From: Lachnospiraceae bacterium UBA3310
Lineage (GTDB): Bacteria; Bacillota; Clostridia; Lachnospirales; Lachnospiraceae
Length of the DNA stretch: 64,000 nucleotides
Assembly: GCA_002361355.1 (NCBI GenBank)
Contig: DESQ01000030.1
Location: 122,853-186,852, forward strand
Reading direction: 5' to 3'
Shown: piece by piece, positions 50,018-59,501 of the stretch
How the letters are laid out: each line of letters begins with the position of its first letter
Numbering within the stretch: the stretch's first letter is position 1
Notes under the pieces: model-generated
What the model saw: the letters and a program-made list of their open reading frames with translations, nothing else
Told to the model about the DNA's origin: nothing
The model's database searches: none
Made by a program: the position numbers and the translations under genes

Positions 50018-51199
50018 ATGGCACGGGGAATCGGAACGAAATGTATACACCTGGAGGAAGATGAGGCGCGTCTTGCCCATTACGGCGCGATCAGTTTCCC
50101 GATTTATCAGACGGCGACCTACGCGCATCCTGCGGTGGGGCAGAGCACCGGCTTTGACTATAGCAGATTGCAAAACCCGACGAGAGAGCAGTTGGAAAAG
50201 GTGGTGGCTTCGCTGGAAAACGGGATCGACGCTTTGGCGTTATCCTCTGGCATGGCGGCCATTTCCCTGATGATGGAATTGTTTGCACCGGGGGATCATC
50301 TGATTGTGGATGCGGATTTGTACGGCGGGAGTATCCGCCTGTTTGAACACGTCTCCCGGAAAAACGGCATTGACTTTACGAGCATTGACTGCTATAAAGA
50401 GAACATAGAAAATTATTTCAAAGAAAACACAAAGGCGGTCTATATTGAGACACCCACCAATCCCATGATGCATGTGACAGATATCAGGAAGACGGCGGAG
50501 ATTGCGAAACGGCACGGTGCGCTGTTGATCGTGGATAATACGTTTCTGTCCCCCTATTTTCAGAATCCGCTTGATCTGGGTGCGGATATCGTGATTCACA
50601 GCGGTACGAAATATCTGGGCGGACATAACGACACGCTGGCGGGCTTCCTTGTGACGAACAGGGAGGATGTGAGGGAGAGGCTTCGCTTTCTGATTAAGAC
50701 CACAGGAGCGGGGCTTGCGCCCCTTGACAGTTGGCTCATCCTGCGGGGCGTCAAAACGCTTGGCGTACGCATGGAAAAAGCGCAGGAGAACGCAAAACGG
50801 ATCGCAGAGTGGTTAAAGGGACAGCCAAGTGTGACCGAGGTGATCTATCCGGGACTTGCAGAGCATCCGGGTCATGAGATTATGAAAAGACAGGCGCGGG
50901 GGTTCGGGGCGATGCTGACTTTTAAGCTGGAGAGCCGGGAATTTGCCCTGGCGGTTCTGGAAAAGGTAAAACTGATCCGGTACGCGGAGAGCCTTGGTGG
51001 TGTGGAGACTTTGATTACTTATCCGACGACGCAGACCCATGCCGATGTCCCGAAGGAGATCAGGGAGCGAAACGGTATCACAGAGAATACGCTCCGCATG
51101 TCAGTGGGGATTGAAGATGTGGAGGATCTGTTAAAGGAACTGACAAAAGTTTTCGGGGAGATAGAGGAAAGGAAAAGAGATGGCGGAGAGAAACCTTGA
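50018..51199 (+). CDS. Trans-sulfuration PLP enzyme (cystathionine gamma-synthase/lyase family)
   Basis: The 393-residue Cys/Met-metabolism enzyme has the PLP-binding lysine K198 in HSGTKYLGGHND, the YSR motif at about 48-50 and ETPTNPMMHVTDI. The residues that separate synthase, gamma-lyase, methionine gamma-lyase and O-acetylhomoserine sulfhydrylase cannot be judged with certainty. Pairing with a MalY/PatB lyase favours cystathionine metabolism leading to methionine. A good AGGAGGAGAGT ribosome site is present. It overlaps the next gene by 20 bases. Confidence 0.88.
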   Translation: MARGIGTKCIHLEEDEARLAHYGAISFPIYQTATYAHPAVGQSTGFDYSRLQNPTREQLEKVVASLENGIDALALSSGMAAISLMMELFAPGDHLIVDADLYGGSIRLFEHVSRKNGIDFTSIDCYKENIENYFKENTKAVYIETPTNPMMHVTDIRKTAEIAKRHGALLIVDNTFLSPYFQNPLDLGADIVIHSGTKYLGGHNDTLAGFLVTNREDVRERLRFLIKTTGAGLAPLDSWLILRGVKTLGVRMEKAQENAKRIAEWLKGQPSVTEVIYPGLAEHPGHEIMKRQARGFGAMLTFKLESREFALAVLEKVKLIRYAESLGGVETLITYPTTQTHADVPKEIRERNGITENTLRMSVGIEDVEDLLKELTKVFGEIEERKRDGGEKP

Positions 51200-52370
51200 T
51201 TTTGACCAGATCATAGACAGGAGAAATACCAGATCATTAAAATATGATTTCGCGGTAAGCCGCGGTATGCCGGAGGACATACTGCCGCTGTGGGTGGCGG
51301 ATATGGACTTTAAAACTTCCTCCTACATAGAAGATGCGCTGGTGGAGCGGGCGAGGGAGGGCGTCTTTGGTTACAGCGAGGTGCAGACGCCTTATTTTGA
51401 AATTGTGCGTGACTGGATGGTGAAACATCATGGCTGGAAGCCGGAGGAGAGCTGGCTGGTGAAGACGCCGGGGGTCGTGACGGCGCTTGCCATGGCTGTG
51501 AAGGCATATACAGAACCCGGCGACGCAGTGTTACTCCAGCTTCCGGTTTATTATCCCTTTTCTGAGGTGATTGAGGATAACGGCAGACGGGTGGTGAGCA
51601 ATACGCTGTACCGGGGAGTGGATAACCGGTATCATATCGACTTTGCGGACTTTGAAAAGAAAATCGTGGAAAATCAAATTAAGCTGTTTTTCCTCTGTAA
51701 TCCCCACAATCCCGTAGGACGTGTCTGGACGGCGGAAGAGTTGATCCGGCTGGGAGATATCTGTGTGGCAAACGGCGTGATTGTGGTGAGCGACGAGATT
51801 CATCATGATTTTATATTTAAAGGCAGACATAATGTGTTTGCCAGTCTGAAAAAAGAGTATGAGGATATCAGCATTACATGTACCTCTCCCAGCAAGACCT
51901 TTAATTTGGCGACAATGGTAATGTCAAATATCTTTATTCCCAACCGGGATTTGCGGAAACGTTTCAGGAAACAGCTCGATGCGGCGGGAATCAGTCAGCT
52001 TGGCGTGATGGGGCTGGTTGCCTGCGAGACGGCCTACAGCAAGGGTGAGGAGTGGTATCTTGCCATGCTCGAATATGTCCGCGGCAACATCGAATTTGTA
52101 AGAACTTATGTGGAGGAAAAAATGCCGGGTGTCAAGATGACGGCGCATGAGGGAACTTATCTCGTCTGGCTGGATTTCTCCGGGACTGGTCTTTCCGTGG
52201 AGGAGCTGGATGACCTGATCATTCATAAGGCGAAACTGTGGCTGGACAGCGGCAAAATATTCGGGGACAGCGGCAGAGGTTTTCAGAGAATCAATGTGAC
52301 CTGCCCGAGAAGCGTGTTACAGGAAGCGATGGACAGGTTAAAGGCGGCGCTGGCGGATCAGGAAAGATGA
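51180..52370 (+). CDS. patB: Cystathionine beta-lyase, MalY/PatB type
   Basis: This 396-residue fold-type I aminotransferase-like enzyme has its PLP lysine at K239 (TCTSPSKTFNLA) and family motifs PLWVADMDF and FFLCNPHNPVGRVW. It cleaves cystathionine (or cysteine) to homocysteine, pyruvate and ammonia. It overlaps the preceding gene, consistent with an operon. An aminotransferase side activity is known for relatives. The next start overlaps its stop by four bases. Confidence 0.92.
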   Translation: MAERNLDFDQIIDRRNTRSLKYDFAVSRGMPEDILPLWVADMDFKTSSYIEDALVERAREGVFGYSEVQTPYFEIVRDWMVKHHGWKPEESWLVKTPGVVTALAMAVKAYTEPGDAVLLQLPVYYPFSEVIEDNGRRVVSNTLYRGVDNRYHIDFADFEKKIVENQIKLFFLCNPHNPVGRVWTAEELIRLGDICVANGVIVVSDEIHHDFIFKGRHNVFASLKKEYEDISITCTSPSKTFNLATMVMSNIFIPNRDLRKRFRKQLDAAGISQLGVMGLVACETAYSKGEEWYLAMLEYVRGNIEFVRTYVEEKMPGVKMTAHEGTYLVWLDFSGTGLSVEELDDLIIHKAKLWLDSGKIFGDSGRGFQRINVTCPRSVLQEAMDRLKAALADQER

Positions 52371-53044
52371 GGGATCGGACTTTCGTAAAAGGCTACCGTC
52401 TCCTTTCCCTCTTTGGTGTACCGCGGTTTATCCGGAAGAAAAATTTCAGGGAAAACTGCATTTGTCTGGAGGAGACAGACTGGGCATTCTGGGATTCGCC
52501 CGATGTTTATATCGAGAATCAGAATGAGTGGAAGCGAATCCGGTTCGGCGTGGGCCGGCATCACAATATGAGTTATGCCGGCTGTGAAATTATCGCCACA
52601 TACAATGCGCGGAAGGCTTTGCGGGACACGGCGTCGAGAAGAGATATGGCGGAGCTGATCAGCCTGTATGAAAAGCGCGGTGCGGCGCTCTGGGGTGCGT
52701 TCGGAGTTGTTCCCACGGCCATTGCCGCCTATTTCAGGGAAAACGGCTTTTGTGTTGAGACGGCATATGGGGAAGAGGCGTCCGCCGTGGAGGACATTGG
52801 CAGGAGATATGCCGTTATGATTGCAACTGCCTACAACGATAAAAATCACATTACCGCGCAGATTCACACGGTATGTATAACGAAAAACCGGGAAGGAAAA
52901 TATGTGCTTCACAACGCTTACCTTGTAGATGAGAAGAGGCGGTACAGGGAGAGTATGCCTTATGAGACGTTACAGGAAGCGGTGGGACATATTTCCAGAC
53001 GGGATCCCAGGTTGATTTTTCTGATCGGCGTGTCCAAAAGATAA
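52367..53044 (+). CDS. Unknown protein with possible papain-like Cys-His pair
   Basis: I chose the ATG at 52367, which overlaps the patB stop (ATGA), giving 225 residues instead of the longer frame. Residues around C74 (NMSYAGCEIIATYNA) and a downstream HNAYLVDEKRR resemble the Cys/His arrangement of C39/papain-fold proteins, but the match is weak and the activity is not known. The middle has a GAFGVVPTAIAAYFRENGF helix region. Coupling to transsulfuration genes is clear; the reason is not. Two GAACGT-free AT-rich features follow before the next promoter. Confidence 0.68.
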   Translation: MRDRTFVKGYRLLSLFGVPRFIRKKNFRENCICLEETDWAFWDSPDVYIENQNEWKRIRFGVGRHHNMSYAGCEIIATYNARKALRDTASRRDMAELISLYEKRGAALWGAFGVVPTAIAAYFRENGFCVETAYGEEASAVEDIGRRYAVMIATAYNDKNHITAQIHTVCITKNREGKYVLHNAYLVDEKRRYRESMPYETLQEAVGHISRRDPRLIFLIGVSKR

Positions 53045-53068
53045 CGATTCGAAACAGAGAAGAAATGG

Positions 53069-53098
53069 TTGACTTTTTTTGAGTTTATATGATAAAAT
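53069..53098 (+). promoter_or_regulatory. Promoter of the DUF2798 gene
   Basis: TTGACT (53069-53074), 18 bases, TAAAAT (53093-53098) preceded by TG. The leader to 53245 is long, about 140 bases, with no recognised riboswitch. Confidence 0.6.
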
Positions 53099-53244
53099 CC
53101 TAACGTCAGGAAAATAAAACAAGGATACATGATGACACAGGTAGTGCTTTGCACGTAAATCTGATTACGGAACATGTACGGTTTCGTATGCGGATTGGGA
53201 AAAGCCCTGCCTGTGTTTTTGTGTGCAAAGAAGGAGGAAAAGTG

Positions 53245-53781
53245 ATGCCTGAAAATCAATTTCAGAGAATGGTATTTGCGTTTTTAACCGTTTTGGTGAC
53301 GGTTCATGCGTATGTGTTTTACAGTTTGTATGTGGTGAACGGCCAGACGCTGATGCAGATCACCGGCGCCGATTCTGTGATCCATGCGATTCACCAGCAG
53401 GGAGGCGTGTACATGTTTGGAAGAATGCTGCCGATCTGGGCGGTCATTCTGGTTGAGTTTATTTTTGCCTACGGGCTGGAGTGCGTGATGGGAAGTCCCG
53501 CTTCTTTTAAGCTGGCCTGTAAAAATTTTGAATTGGGGAAAACGCATCCCGTCATTTTCGAGAGCACGGTCATATGTGCGACAGTGGGAATGATGTGTCC
53601 TGCAATGAGCTTTTTGGCGGCATGGTTTTATTATCCCTATTATACAGGTTTCCATCCGGCAACTTTGTTAGCAAATTGGCTGAAACTGGTATGCTTTAAT
53701 TTTCCGTTCGCGTTTTTCAGCCAGTTGTTTTTTATCCAACCGCTGATTCGAACCGTATTTCGAGCGCTTTTTCGAAAGTAG
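53245..53781 (+). CDS. DUF2798-type membrane protein
   Basis: The ATG at 53245 follows AAGGAGGAAAAGTG and gives 178 residues with four hydrophobic segments (about 10-28, 58-78, 110-130 and 148-168). The pattern of two similar halves fits DUF2798, small integral proteins of unknown function. A strong terminator follows. Confidence 0.75.
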   Translation: MPENQFQRMVFAFLTVLVTVHAYVFYSLYVVNGQTLMQITGADSVIHAIHQQGGVYMFGRMLPIWAVILVEFIFAYGLECVMGSPASFKLACKNFELGKTHPVIFESTVICATVGMMCPAMSFLAAWFYYPYYTGFHPATLLANWLKLVCFNFPFAFFSQLFFIQPLIRTVFRALFRK

Positions 53782-53811
53782 GGGAGAGTTTTCTCTTTTG
53801 GTTTCGCTGAG

Positions 53812-53844
53812 GAGCAGTCTACTTTGCGTAGATTGCTCTTTTTC
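53812..53844 (+). terminator. Rho-independent terminator
   Basis: GAGCAGTCTAC (53812-53822) pairs with GTAGATTGCTC (53828-53838), one G-T pair, loop TTTGC, followed by TTTTTC. It ends the DUF2798 transcript. Confidence 0.9.
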
Positions 53845-53951
53845 TTTTGATTGTGCTACAATTCGGATAAAAGGCGGAAAAATATTTGTAAACCGCTAAG
53901 GCTGCCGGGCGAAAAGAGAATAATGAAAGAGAAAAAAGAGAAAGCGTAAAA

Positions 53952-55706
53952 ATGATGGACAATATCAAATTCGGTAAATTTATACGGAAAACCAGACATG
54001 AGAAAGGCTTGACGCAGAAGCAGCTTGCAGAGCGGATTCATGTATCTGACAAGGCGGTTTCTAAATGGGAGAACGGGGCGGGATTTCCCGATATTAAAAT
54101 ACTGGAACCGCTGGCGGAATGTCTTGGAGTGAGCCTTATGGAACTGATGCAGGGCGAGAGAATCGTGGAGCCTGAGATCGACAGGGAAACGGCGGAGCAG
54201 ATTGTGGCGCAGACCATCTCTCAGTCCGGACAGGAAGAGGAATGGAAACGGCGGATGTGGAAGGTGAAGCTGCTTTTGGGAGCTTGCGCCTGTGGGATTA
54301 TTTACCTGATCTGTGTGGGGATACGTTATCTGGCGTGGCAGGAGAAAGGGCAGATCCCGGCAAAACTGTCTGAGGCGTCAGATTGTTTGTGGTATGAAAA
54401 TCCGGTGCTTTTTTATGTGTGGGCAGGAATTCTTGTTATTTTATGCGGGGCAGGCGCAGTATACCTTCTCTGGAAAAATGAGAGCATACGGGAAGTGAAG
54501 GTCGGCCGGCAAAAGGCGAAGAGTTTTTTAACCATATTGATGGATATGGTGGTGGTGCTTCTTCTCCACACTTATCTGTCCAACATTGCCAACAATGAGC
54601 AACAGCTTGCCATGCTGCCGGAGGTGATTCCTGTGAACGCCTATGTCACCACGGCGGATGGGAGCAGACAGGCTGGTATTTTTATAAAAGACAATCTGGT
54701 ACAGGGTCTTATGGATTCGTCGTATGTGGATAAACTGCATATGGATGTACGGCTGAAAGCGGGAATTGACAGGGTGATCCCCGGTCAGTGGAATACCCTG
54801 GATTTATATCTGGAAGGCGTAAACTGTATTGAAGTGTCAGACTGCATCAAGGAGAGCGATGTGGTGTGGAACACAGGGGAAGACGCTTCTTTCTTAAAGG
54901 GCACGGAGGCAAAATGTATTGTGTCAAAAAAGCTTTTTGAGAAGAAGGGATGGAAATTGGGAGAACGGGTGACGCTCTGTCAATGGTACTACTATCGTGA
55001 GGATGAGAGTTCTCTTGAACTTTTTGCGAACCCTTTACAGACGATGGAATACGAGATTGCAGGATATGTAGATACGATGGACAAGTGGGATGACCGGTTT
55101 GTAGTACCGCCGGATATCATAGTTCCTTTTCAGGTGGTCAGAAATTGCTATGCACAGGAAAAAATCCCGTTTTTTGCGAGTTCCGCTTCCTTTGAATTGA
55201 CGGATGCTTTATGTATGAATGAATTTAAGAGGGAGATGAAGGAGCTGGGATTTTGCAGTGTTGCGCCCACTGTCCCGGATAATTCCCTGAACGGGGTGGC
55301 GTTAAACGTCAACGATGCCGCCTTTATCAGTACGGCGGAACATCTGCGGCAGGTGATTGACACGGTGCGTGCTTTCTTCCCCTTTCTGCTCCTGTTGATT
55401 GTTGGTGTTGGATATCTGGTTACCCTTCTGCTTTTGCAGAGCAGGAAAAAGGAAATGGCACTGCTCCGTTCTATCGGATTGAACAGGCGCAAGTGCTTCA
55501 GGGTCTTTTTTATGGATCAGCTTACGCTGGTAGTCACGGGTATTGTGGCGGGAAGCTTGCTGTCTGTGCTGATTCAGGGCAATTACGGGGGAAATTCCGC
55601 GCTTGCAGGCGGTCTGGTGGGGATTTGTTATATGGCAGGTAACAGTCTTGCGTTGTGGAAGCTGTTGAAAGTGAGTGTGATGGAAGCGTTGTTTGCGGCA
55701 GAATGA
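53952..55706 (+). CDS. XRE-FtsX fusion: ABC permease with N-terminal DNA-binding domain
   Basis: One uninterrupted 584-residue frame. Residues 6-66 are an XRE helix-turn-helix (LTQKQLAERIHVSDKAVSKWE, LGVSLMELMQGE). Helices at about 105-128, 150-173 and 192-212 lead into an outer domain (about 213-465). Three C-terminal helices (475-497, 523-543, 550-570) with KKEMALLRSIGLNRRKCFRVFF between them give the FtsX/MacB-type permease pattern. The partner ATPase and second permease follow. Several Clostridia carry XRE domains on membrane proteins, but an intact FtsX core is unusual. The domain may tether or sense; the role is inference. The best start in the overlapping MM is 53952 or 53955. Confidence 0.82.
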   Translation: MMDNIKFGKFIRKTRHEKGLTQKQLAERIHVSDKAVSKWENGAGFPDIKILEPLAECLGVSLMELMQGERIVEPEIDRETAEQIVAQTISQSGQEEEWKRRMWKVKLLLGACACGIIYLICVGIRYLAWQEKGQIPAKLSEASDCLWYENPVLFYVWAGILVILCGAGAVYLLWKNESIREVKVGRQKAKSFLTILMDMVVVLLLHTYLSNIANNEQQLAMLPEVIPVNAYVTTADGSRQAGIFIKDNLVQGLMDSSYVDKLHMDVRLKAGIDRVIPGQWNTLDLYLEGVNCIEVSDCIKESDVVWNTGEDASFLKGTEAKCIVSKKLFEKKGWKLGERVTLCQWYYYREDESSLELFANPLQTMEYEIAGYVDTMDKWDDRFVVPPDIIVPFQVVRNCYAQEKIPFFASSASFELTDALCMNEFKREMKELGFCSVAPTVPDNSLNGVALNVNDAAFISTAEHLRQVIDTVRAFFPFLLLLIVGVGYLVTLLLLQSRKKEMALLRSIGLNRRKCFRVFFMDQLTLVVTGIVAGSLLSVLIQGNYGGNSALAGGLVGICYMAGNSLALWKLLKVSVMEALFAAE

Positions 55707-55808
55707 TATATGATACAGCGATTGAAAAAATACGACAAAAAGGGAATGGAATAGAAAGTCTGGCATGGAGTGGAGAAAAAGATCCGGAAACGGAAGAAAG
55801 GTATGGGT

Positions 55809-56486
55809 ATGAAGATGGAAATATTGCGTGCAGAACATGTGTCTTACAGTTATCTGAGCAAGTATCAGAAAGTGGAGGCTGTGAAGGATGTGAGCTGTTC
55901 TTTTGAGAAAGGGAGGTTTTATGCTATTGTGGGGGAGTCTGGCAGCGGGAAGAGTACCTTTATGTCTCTTCTTGCGGGGCTTGACCAACCTTGCGATGGA
56001 ACAATCTATGTGGAGGGAGAGCCGCTGTGCGGCATGGACAGGGACGCTTACCGGCTGAACCGGGCTGCGGTGGTGTATCAGGCATTTCATCTTTTCCCTC
56101 TTCTGACGGCGCAGGAGAATGTGATGCTGCCTTTGGAATTTAAGAAAATGCGGAAAAAGGAGGCGGCCAGACAGGCAAAACGGCTTTTGCAGCGGATGGG
56201 GTTGGAATCCAGAATATACAGACAGTTTCCGAAGATGATGAGCGGAGGGGAACAGCAGCGGGTGGCGATCGCCCGGGCGGTGGCAGCGGGTGGGGAGATT
56301 ATTCTGGCGGACGAACCGACGGGTAATCTGGATTCGGGGAACGAGGAAAATGTGGTGGCGCTCTTAAAGGAGCTTGCCCATGAAGACGGTTATACAGTGA
56401 TCGTTATCACCCATAACCAGAGGGTGGCGGATGAGACCGACCACGTATTCTGCATGCGGGATGGAAGAATGGAGCAAGTGCGTTAG
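55809..56486 (+). CDS. ABC transporter ATPase (LolD/MacB type)
   Basis: The ATG at 55809 follows AGAAAGGTATGGGT and gives 225 residues. Walker A GESGSGKST, signature MMSGGEQQR, Walker B IILADEPTGNLDS and the H-loop VITHNQRVA are complete, as in exporters and peptide-sensing BceA-like systems. It serves the permeases on both sides. The gap from the XRE-FtsX gene is about 100 bases without a clear separate promoter, so the three genes are probably one operon. Confidence 0.93.
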   Translation: MKMEILRAEHVSYSYLSKYQKVEAVKDVSCSFEKGRFYAIVGESGSGKSTFMSLLAGLDQPCDGTIYVEGEPLCGMDRDAYRLNRAAVVYQAFHLFPLLTAQENVMLPLEFKKMRKKEAARQAKRLLQRMGLESRIYRQFPKMMSGGEQQRVAIARAVAAGGEIILADEPTGNLDSGNEENVVALLKELAHEDGYTVIVITHNQRVADETDHVFCMRDGRMEQVR

Positions 56487-56516
56487 AGTGAAAAGTAATA
56501 CAGGAGGGAGACCGAT

Positions 56517-58349
56517 ATGTTTCTGTTAAAAAACAGTATGCGCCAACTGTTTCGCATGAGGGGAAGAGTGGTTCTGTTTTTGCTTCTGCTTACGTTTGCC
56601 TCCGGGCTGTGCAGCGTCGGCAGAGGGTTTCTGATGATAAATCAGGCTAAGATGGAAGCCTATGAGGATTCCTTTATGACGATCGGGACGGTTGAGCAGA
56701 AGGCGAAATCGGTAGAGGAGCAGATGATATGGGATGCGGAGATCAAAGACTATCATATTTATAATAGGCCGGTGTATGATTCGTATGTACCTTTGTCTGT
56801 GTTGGACTTTGCGGATGCGGACTATTTGTCCGGGCCGGAGCGGAGATGCTTTTACGGCGCCTATATGCCAGAGTATGAGATGTACGGCACCGGTATGAGC
56901 CTCAGCGAGATCGTGGAGGGATCGCCGGTGGAGGATGCGGTGCCCGATCATCCGATTGCATTTAAGGTGACCCGGATTCTTGTAGGACAGGGCGGGATCA
57001 GGGAGGGGCATATCATTTCCTTCTGCGATCATTATAATCCGGAGCCGGAAAAGCTGTATGCGGACAGGACGTATGTGATGTCACTCAGCTACAGGCCGGG
57101 ACATGAAGATCAGAAGGAGTTTGAGGGAGATTCTCCGTCGGAATACTGCCCTTATCCTGTGCTGGGTTCCACACAGGTCGATGCAGCGGGAAACAGGGTG
57201 CCGGATGAGGTGGACGACGACCATTTCTGCGATGAAGTGACAGAAGGGTTTTATGATTCGCCCATGGGAAGACGCTGGTTAAATATCGTCGCCGTATGGG
57301 ATCATCTGCGGCATACATTTCCGGTGACAGGCACAAATGATATTTATCTGATGATGGCTTTTTACAACGGCAATGCCTATATCAGTCAGGGCAGGGCGTT
57401 TACGCAGGAGGAGTATGCCCGCGGAGACCGGGTCTGTCTTGTGTCGGAGCAGTTTGCGCAGAGAGAAGGGCTTGCGCTTGGAGATGAACTGCCACTGGCG
57501 CTACAGTATGCAAATTACAGGCGGACGGCGGGCCGCTCGTTTACAACCAATACGGCGGCGGCATTTACACTGCTCAACGCCAAAGGAGAGATCTATCCCG
57601 TCTTCGAAGAGGGTGATTATAAGATCGTAGGGATGTACGGCGGTCAGTCCGGGCTGCGGGACGAATACGGGCTGGGCTATAACGAGATCATTATTCCCAG
57701 CCGTTCCGTGAAAAACAGCGATGCGGACAATATTCTGGAGAGCGGACCCATGACGGGAAGCAACACGTCCTTTCGCATTGCAAACGGCACCGTCGATGAG
57801 TATATGGAGAAGTGGAGTAAACTACAGATTCCCAATGTGGAGATTACTTTTTACGACAGAGGCTATTCGGAGCTGGAGGCAAATATCAACAATATGAAGT
57901 ATATTGCCAGGCTGCTGATTGTCATGGGCGTGACCATGGTGCTGATGGTGCTCGGGTATTTTTCATGGCTGTTCATCTTAAAGCAGAAGGAACGCACCGC
58001 GGTGGAACGGTGTCTGGGGTTTCGGAAATGGCAGAGCTTTGTATCTCTGTTTTCGGGTATTTTCCTGCTGATTCTGGTGGGAAGCGTGTGCGGATACACG
58101 GCGGGCGGCTGTCTGTCAGGAAAAATTGCGGAGCAGATGGAGGACAAAAGTTATTATGATAAGACCTTCGGCAATAGCGCGGCGCTGGACGCAAATAGTA
58201 TTTCAGGAGACGAGATTGATATACAGGTGCATCCGACGTTTGCGGAAATGTTTGCGATTACTGCCGCAGGCGCGGCGATTGCGGCGGCCGGTATCTGCGG
58301 AAATCTGCGAAAGCCTCCTTTGCAGATGTTTGAAGACGGAGAGGACTAA
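56517..58349 (+). CDS. ABC transporter permease, FtsX family
   Basis: The 610-residue permease has one N-terminal helix (about 17-40), a large extracytoplasmic domain (about 45-455) and three C-terminal helices (about 460-487, 505-530 and 575-597). The sequence KQKERTAVERCLGFRKWQSF between helices is the typical FtsX coupling region. It pairs with the ATPase 30 bases upstream and probably with the XRE-FtsX protein. Substrate unknown: peptide export, mechanotransmission or antimicrobial sensing are all possible. No sensor kinase is adjacent. Confidence 0.85.
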   Translation: MFLLKNSMRQLFRMRGRVVLFLLLLTFASGLCSVGRGFLMINQAKMEAYEDSFMTIGTVEQKAKSVEEQMIWDAEIKDYHIYNRPVYDSYVPLSVLDFADADYLSGPERRCFYGAYMPEYEMYGTGMSLSEIVEGSPVEDAVPDHPIAFKVTRILVGQGGIREGHIISFCDHYNPEPEKLYADRTYVMSLSYRPGHEDQKEFEGDSPSEYCPYPVLGSTQVDAAGNRVPDEVDDDHFCDEVTEGFYDSPMGRRWLNIVAVWDHLRHTFPVTGTNDIYLMMAFYNGNAYISQGRAFTQEEYARGDRVCLVSEQFAQREGLALGDELPLALQYANYRRTAGRSFTTNTAAAFTLLNAKGEIYPVFEEGDYKIVGMYGGQSGLRDEYGLGYNEIIIPSRSVKNSDADNILESGPMTGSNTSFRIANGTVDEYMEKWSKLQIPNVEITFYDRGYSELEANINNMKYIARLLIVMGVTMVLMVLGYFSWLFILKQKERTAVERCLGFRKWQSFVSLFSGIFLLILVGSVCGYTAGGCLSGKIAEQMEDKSYYDKTFGNSAALDANSISGDEIDIQVHPTFAEMFAITAAGAAIAAAGICGNLRKPPLQMFEDGED

Positions 58350-58386
58350 GTTGTTGTGATGCCTGTTTTATAAAAAACAGCAATAG

Positions 58387-58434
58387 TTGTAAAGAATGCG
58401 AAAGCTGTATATAATCAAATCATCGGATGATTTG
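58387..58434 (+). promoter_or_regulatory. Promoter and palindromic operator of the rpiR remnant
   Basis: TTGTAA (58387-58392), 17 bases, TATAAT (58410-58415). It is directly followed by the perfect palindrome CAAATCATCGGATGATTTG (58416-58434, nine bases each side of a central G), in the position of a repressor site. The regulatory region is intact although the gene is broken. Confidence 0.7.
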
Positions 58435-58447
58435 AAGGAAGTACGGG

Positions 58448-59185
58448 ATGCTTTCGTATGAAGAAATACAAAAGTATAACGAAACGGACATACATATTTA
58501 CAAGTATATCGTTTCAAACTTGGAAAAGATTTAGTATATGACAATCAGAGAGTTGGCAAAGGAAGTACATATGTCAACTTCAAACATACTGCGCTTTTGC
58601 AATAAAAATAGTTTTGACGGTTACTCGGAATTTAAGGAAGCATTAAAGCGGGAAAGCGACTTGCAGAATACACGGCAGCCGTTAGAAGATCTACAGGAGC
58701 TTTCTGCCTTTTTTGAGAGAGCCAATTCCGGTGCCTTTGAAGAAAAAATACGGTTTGCGGTGGAGGCTCTCAAAAAAGCCGATTTGACTATTTTTATCGG
58801 TATGGGTTTGTCCGGGACACTGGCCAGGTACGGAGCAAGATATTTTTCCAATTGGGGACATTTTGCTGTGGGCTTGGAGGACGCGCTCTATCCGATCGAC
58901 GCCTTTTGCTGGAAAAACACCGTTGTCATTGCGCTTTCGGAAAGCGGTGAAACAGAAAGGCTGATTGAGGCGATTAACCAGTTTAAATAAAAGAAGTGTT
59001 GTGTGTTGAGTATTACCAATTCTTCGGGATCGACGCTGGCGAAACTGTCGGATTGGAATTTTTCCTATCGTCTGAATTCAAAACGTATGAACGGAGGATA
59101 TAACGGGACGACACAGATTCCGGTTATTTTTATCATGGAGGCGCTGGCAAGAAGAATATATGAACTGCACCTTTGTGGATTGTAA
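58448..59185 (+). pseudogene. RpiR-family regulator, two in-frame stops
   Basis: An ATG at 58448 opens MLSYEEIQKYNETDIHIYKY, but TAG at 58532-58534 stops it after 28 codons. The same frame resumes with the RpiR helix-turn-helix (MTIRELAKEVHMSTSNILRF) and SIS domain (IFIGMGLSGTLARYGARYFS), and is cut again by TAA at 58988-58990. It then continues as CCVLSITNSSGSTLAKLSDWN to the SIS end. It appears to be a once normal sugar-phosphate-responsive regulator now decayed. The C-terminal part runs directly into the acetyltransferase remnant. A 151-aa piece could still be made from 58538, but its ribosome site is poor. Confidence 0.85.
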
Positions 59186-59483
59186 TAAAATTACGATCGG
59201 GGATAATGTGCTGATTGCGTCAAATGTGTAGCTCTATATGGCGACACATCCGGTGGAACTGCCCGAGAGACTTACGCCCGGTTGGGATCCAGAATCAGGA
59301 CAATATTTTTGCCGCACATACGTGCTGCCGATCACAATCGGAAGCAGATGCTGGCTGTGCGGCGGTGTGATTGTCCTGCCGGGCGTAACCATCGGAGCCG
59401 GAAGTGTTGTCACAAAGGATATACCGGAGAATTCACTGGCGGTTGGCAATCTGTGCCGCGTGATTCGAAGAATTAACGAATGA
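59160..59483 (+). pseudogene. Sugar O-acetyltransferase remnant (Maa/LacA type)
   Basis: The frame MNCTFVDCNKITIGDNVLIA continues, after a TAG at 59229-59231 in place of a usual glutamine codon, into YMATHPVELPERLTPGWDPE and IVLPGVTIGAGSVVTKDIPEN. This is the C-terminal beta-helix of maltose/galactoside O-acetyltransferases. The N-terminal half is missing and the start abuts the rpiR remnant, so a deletion probably fused the two. Some hexapeptide repeats are also shortened. Not expected to be functional. Confidence 0.82.
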
Positions 59484-59501
59484 TCCGGTATGAGGGAGAG
59501 C

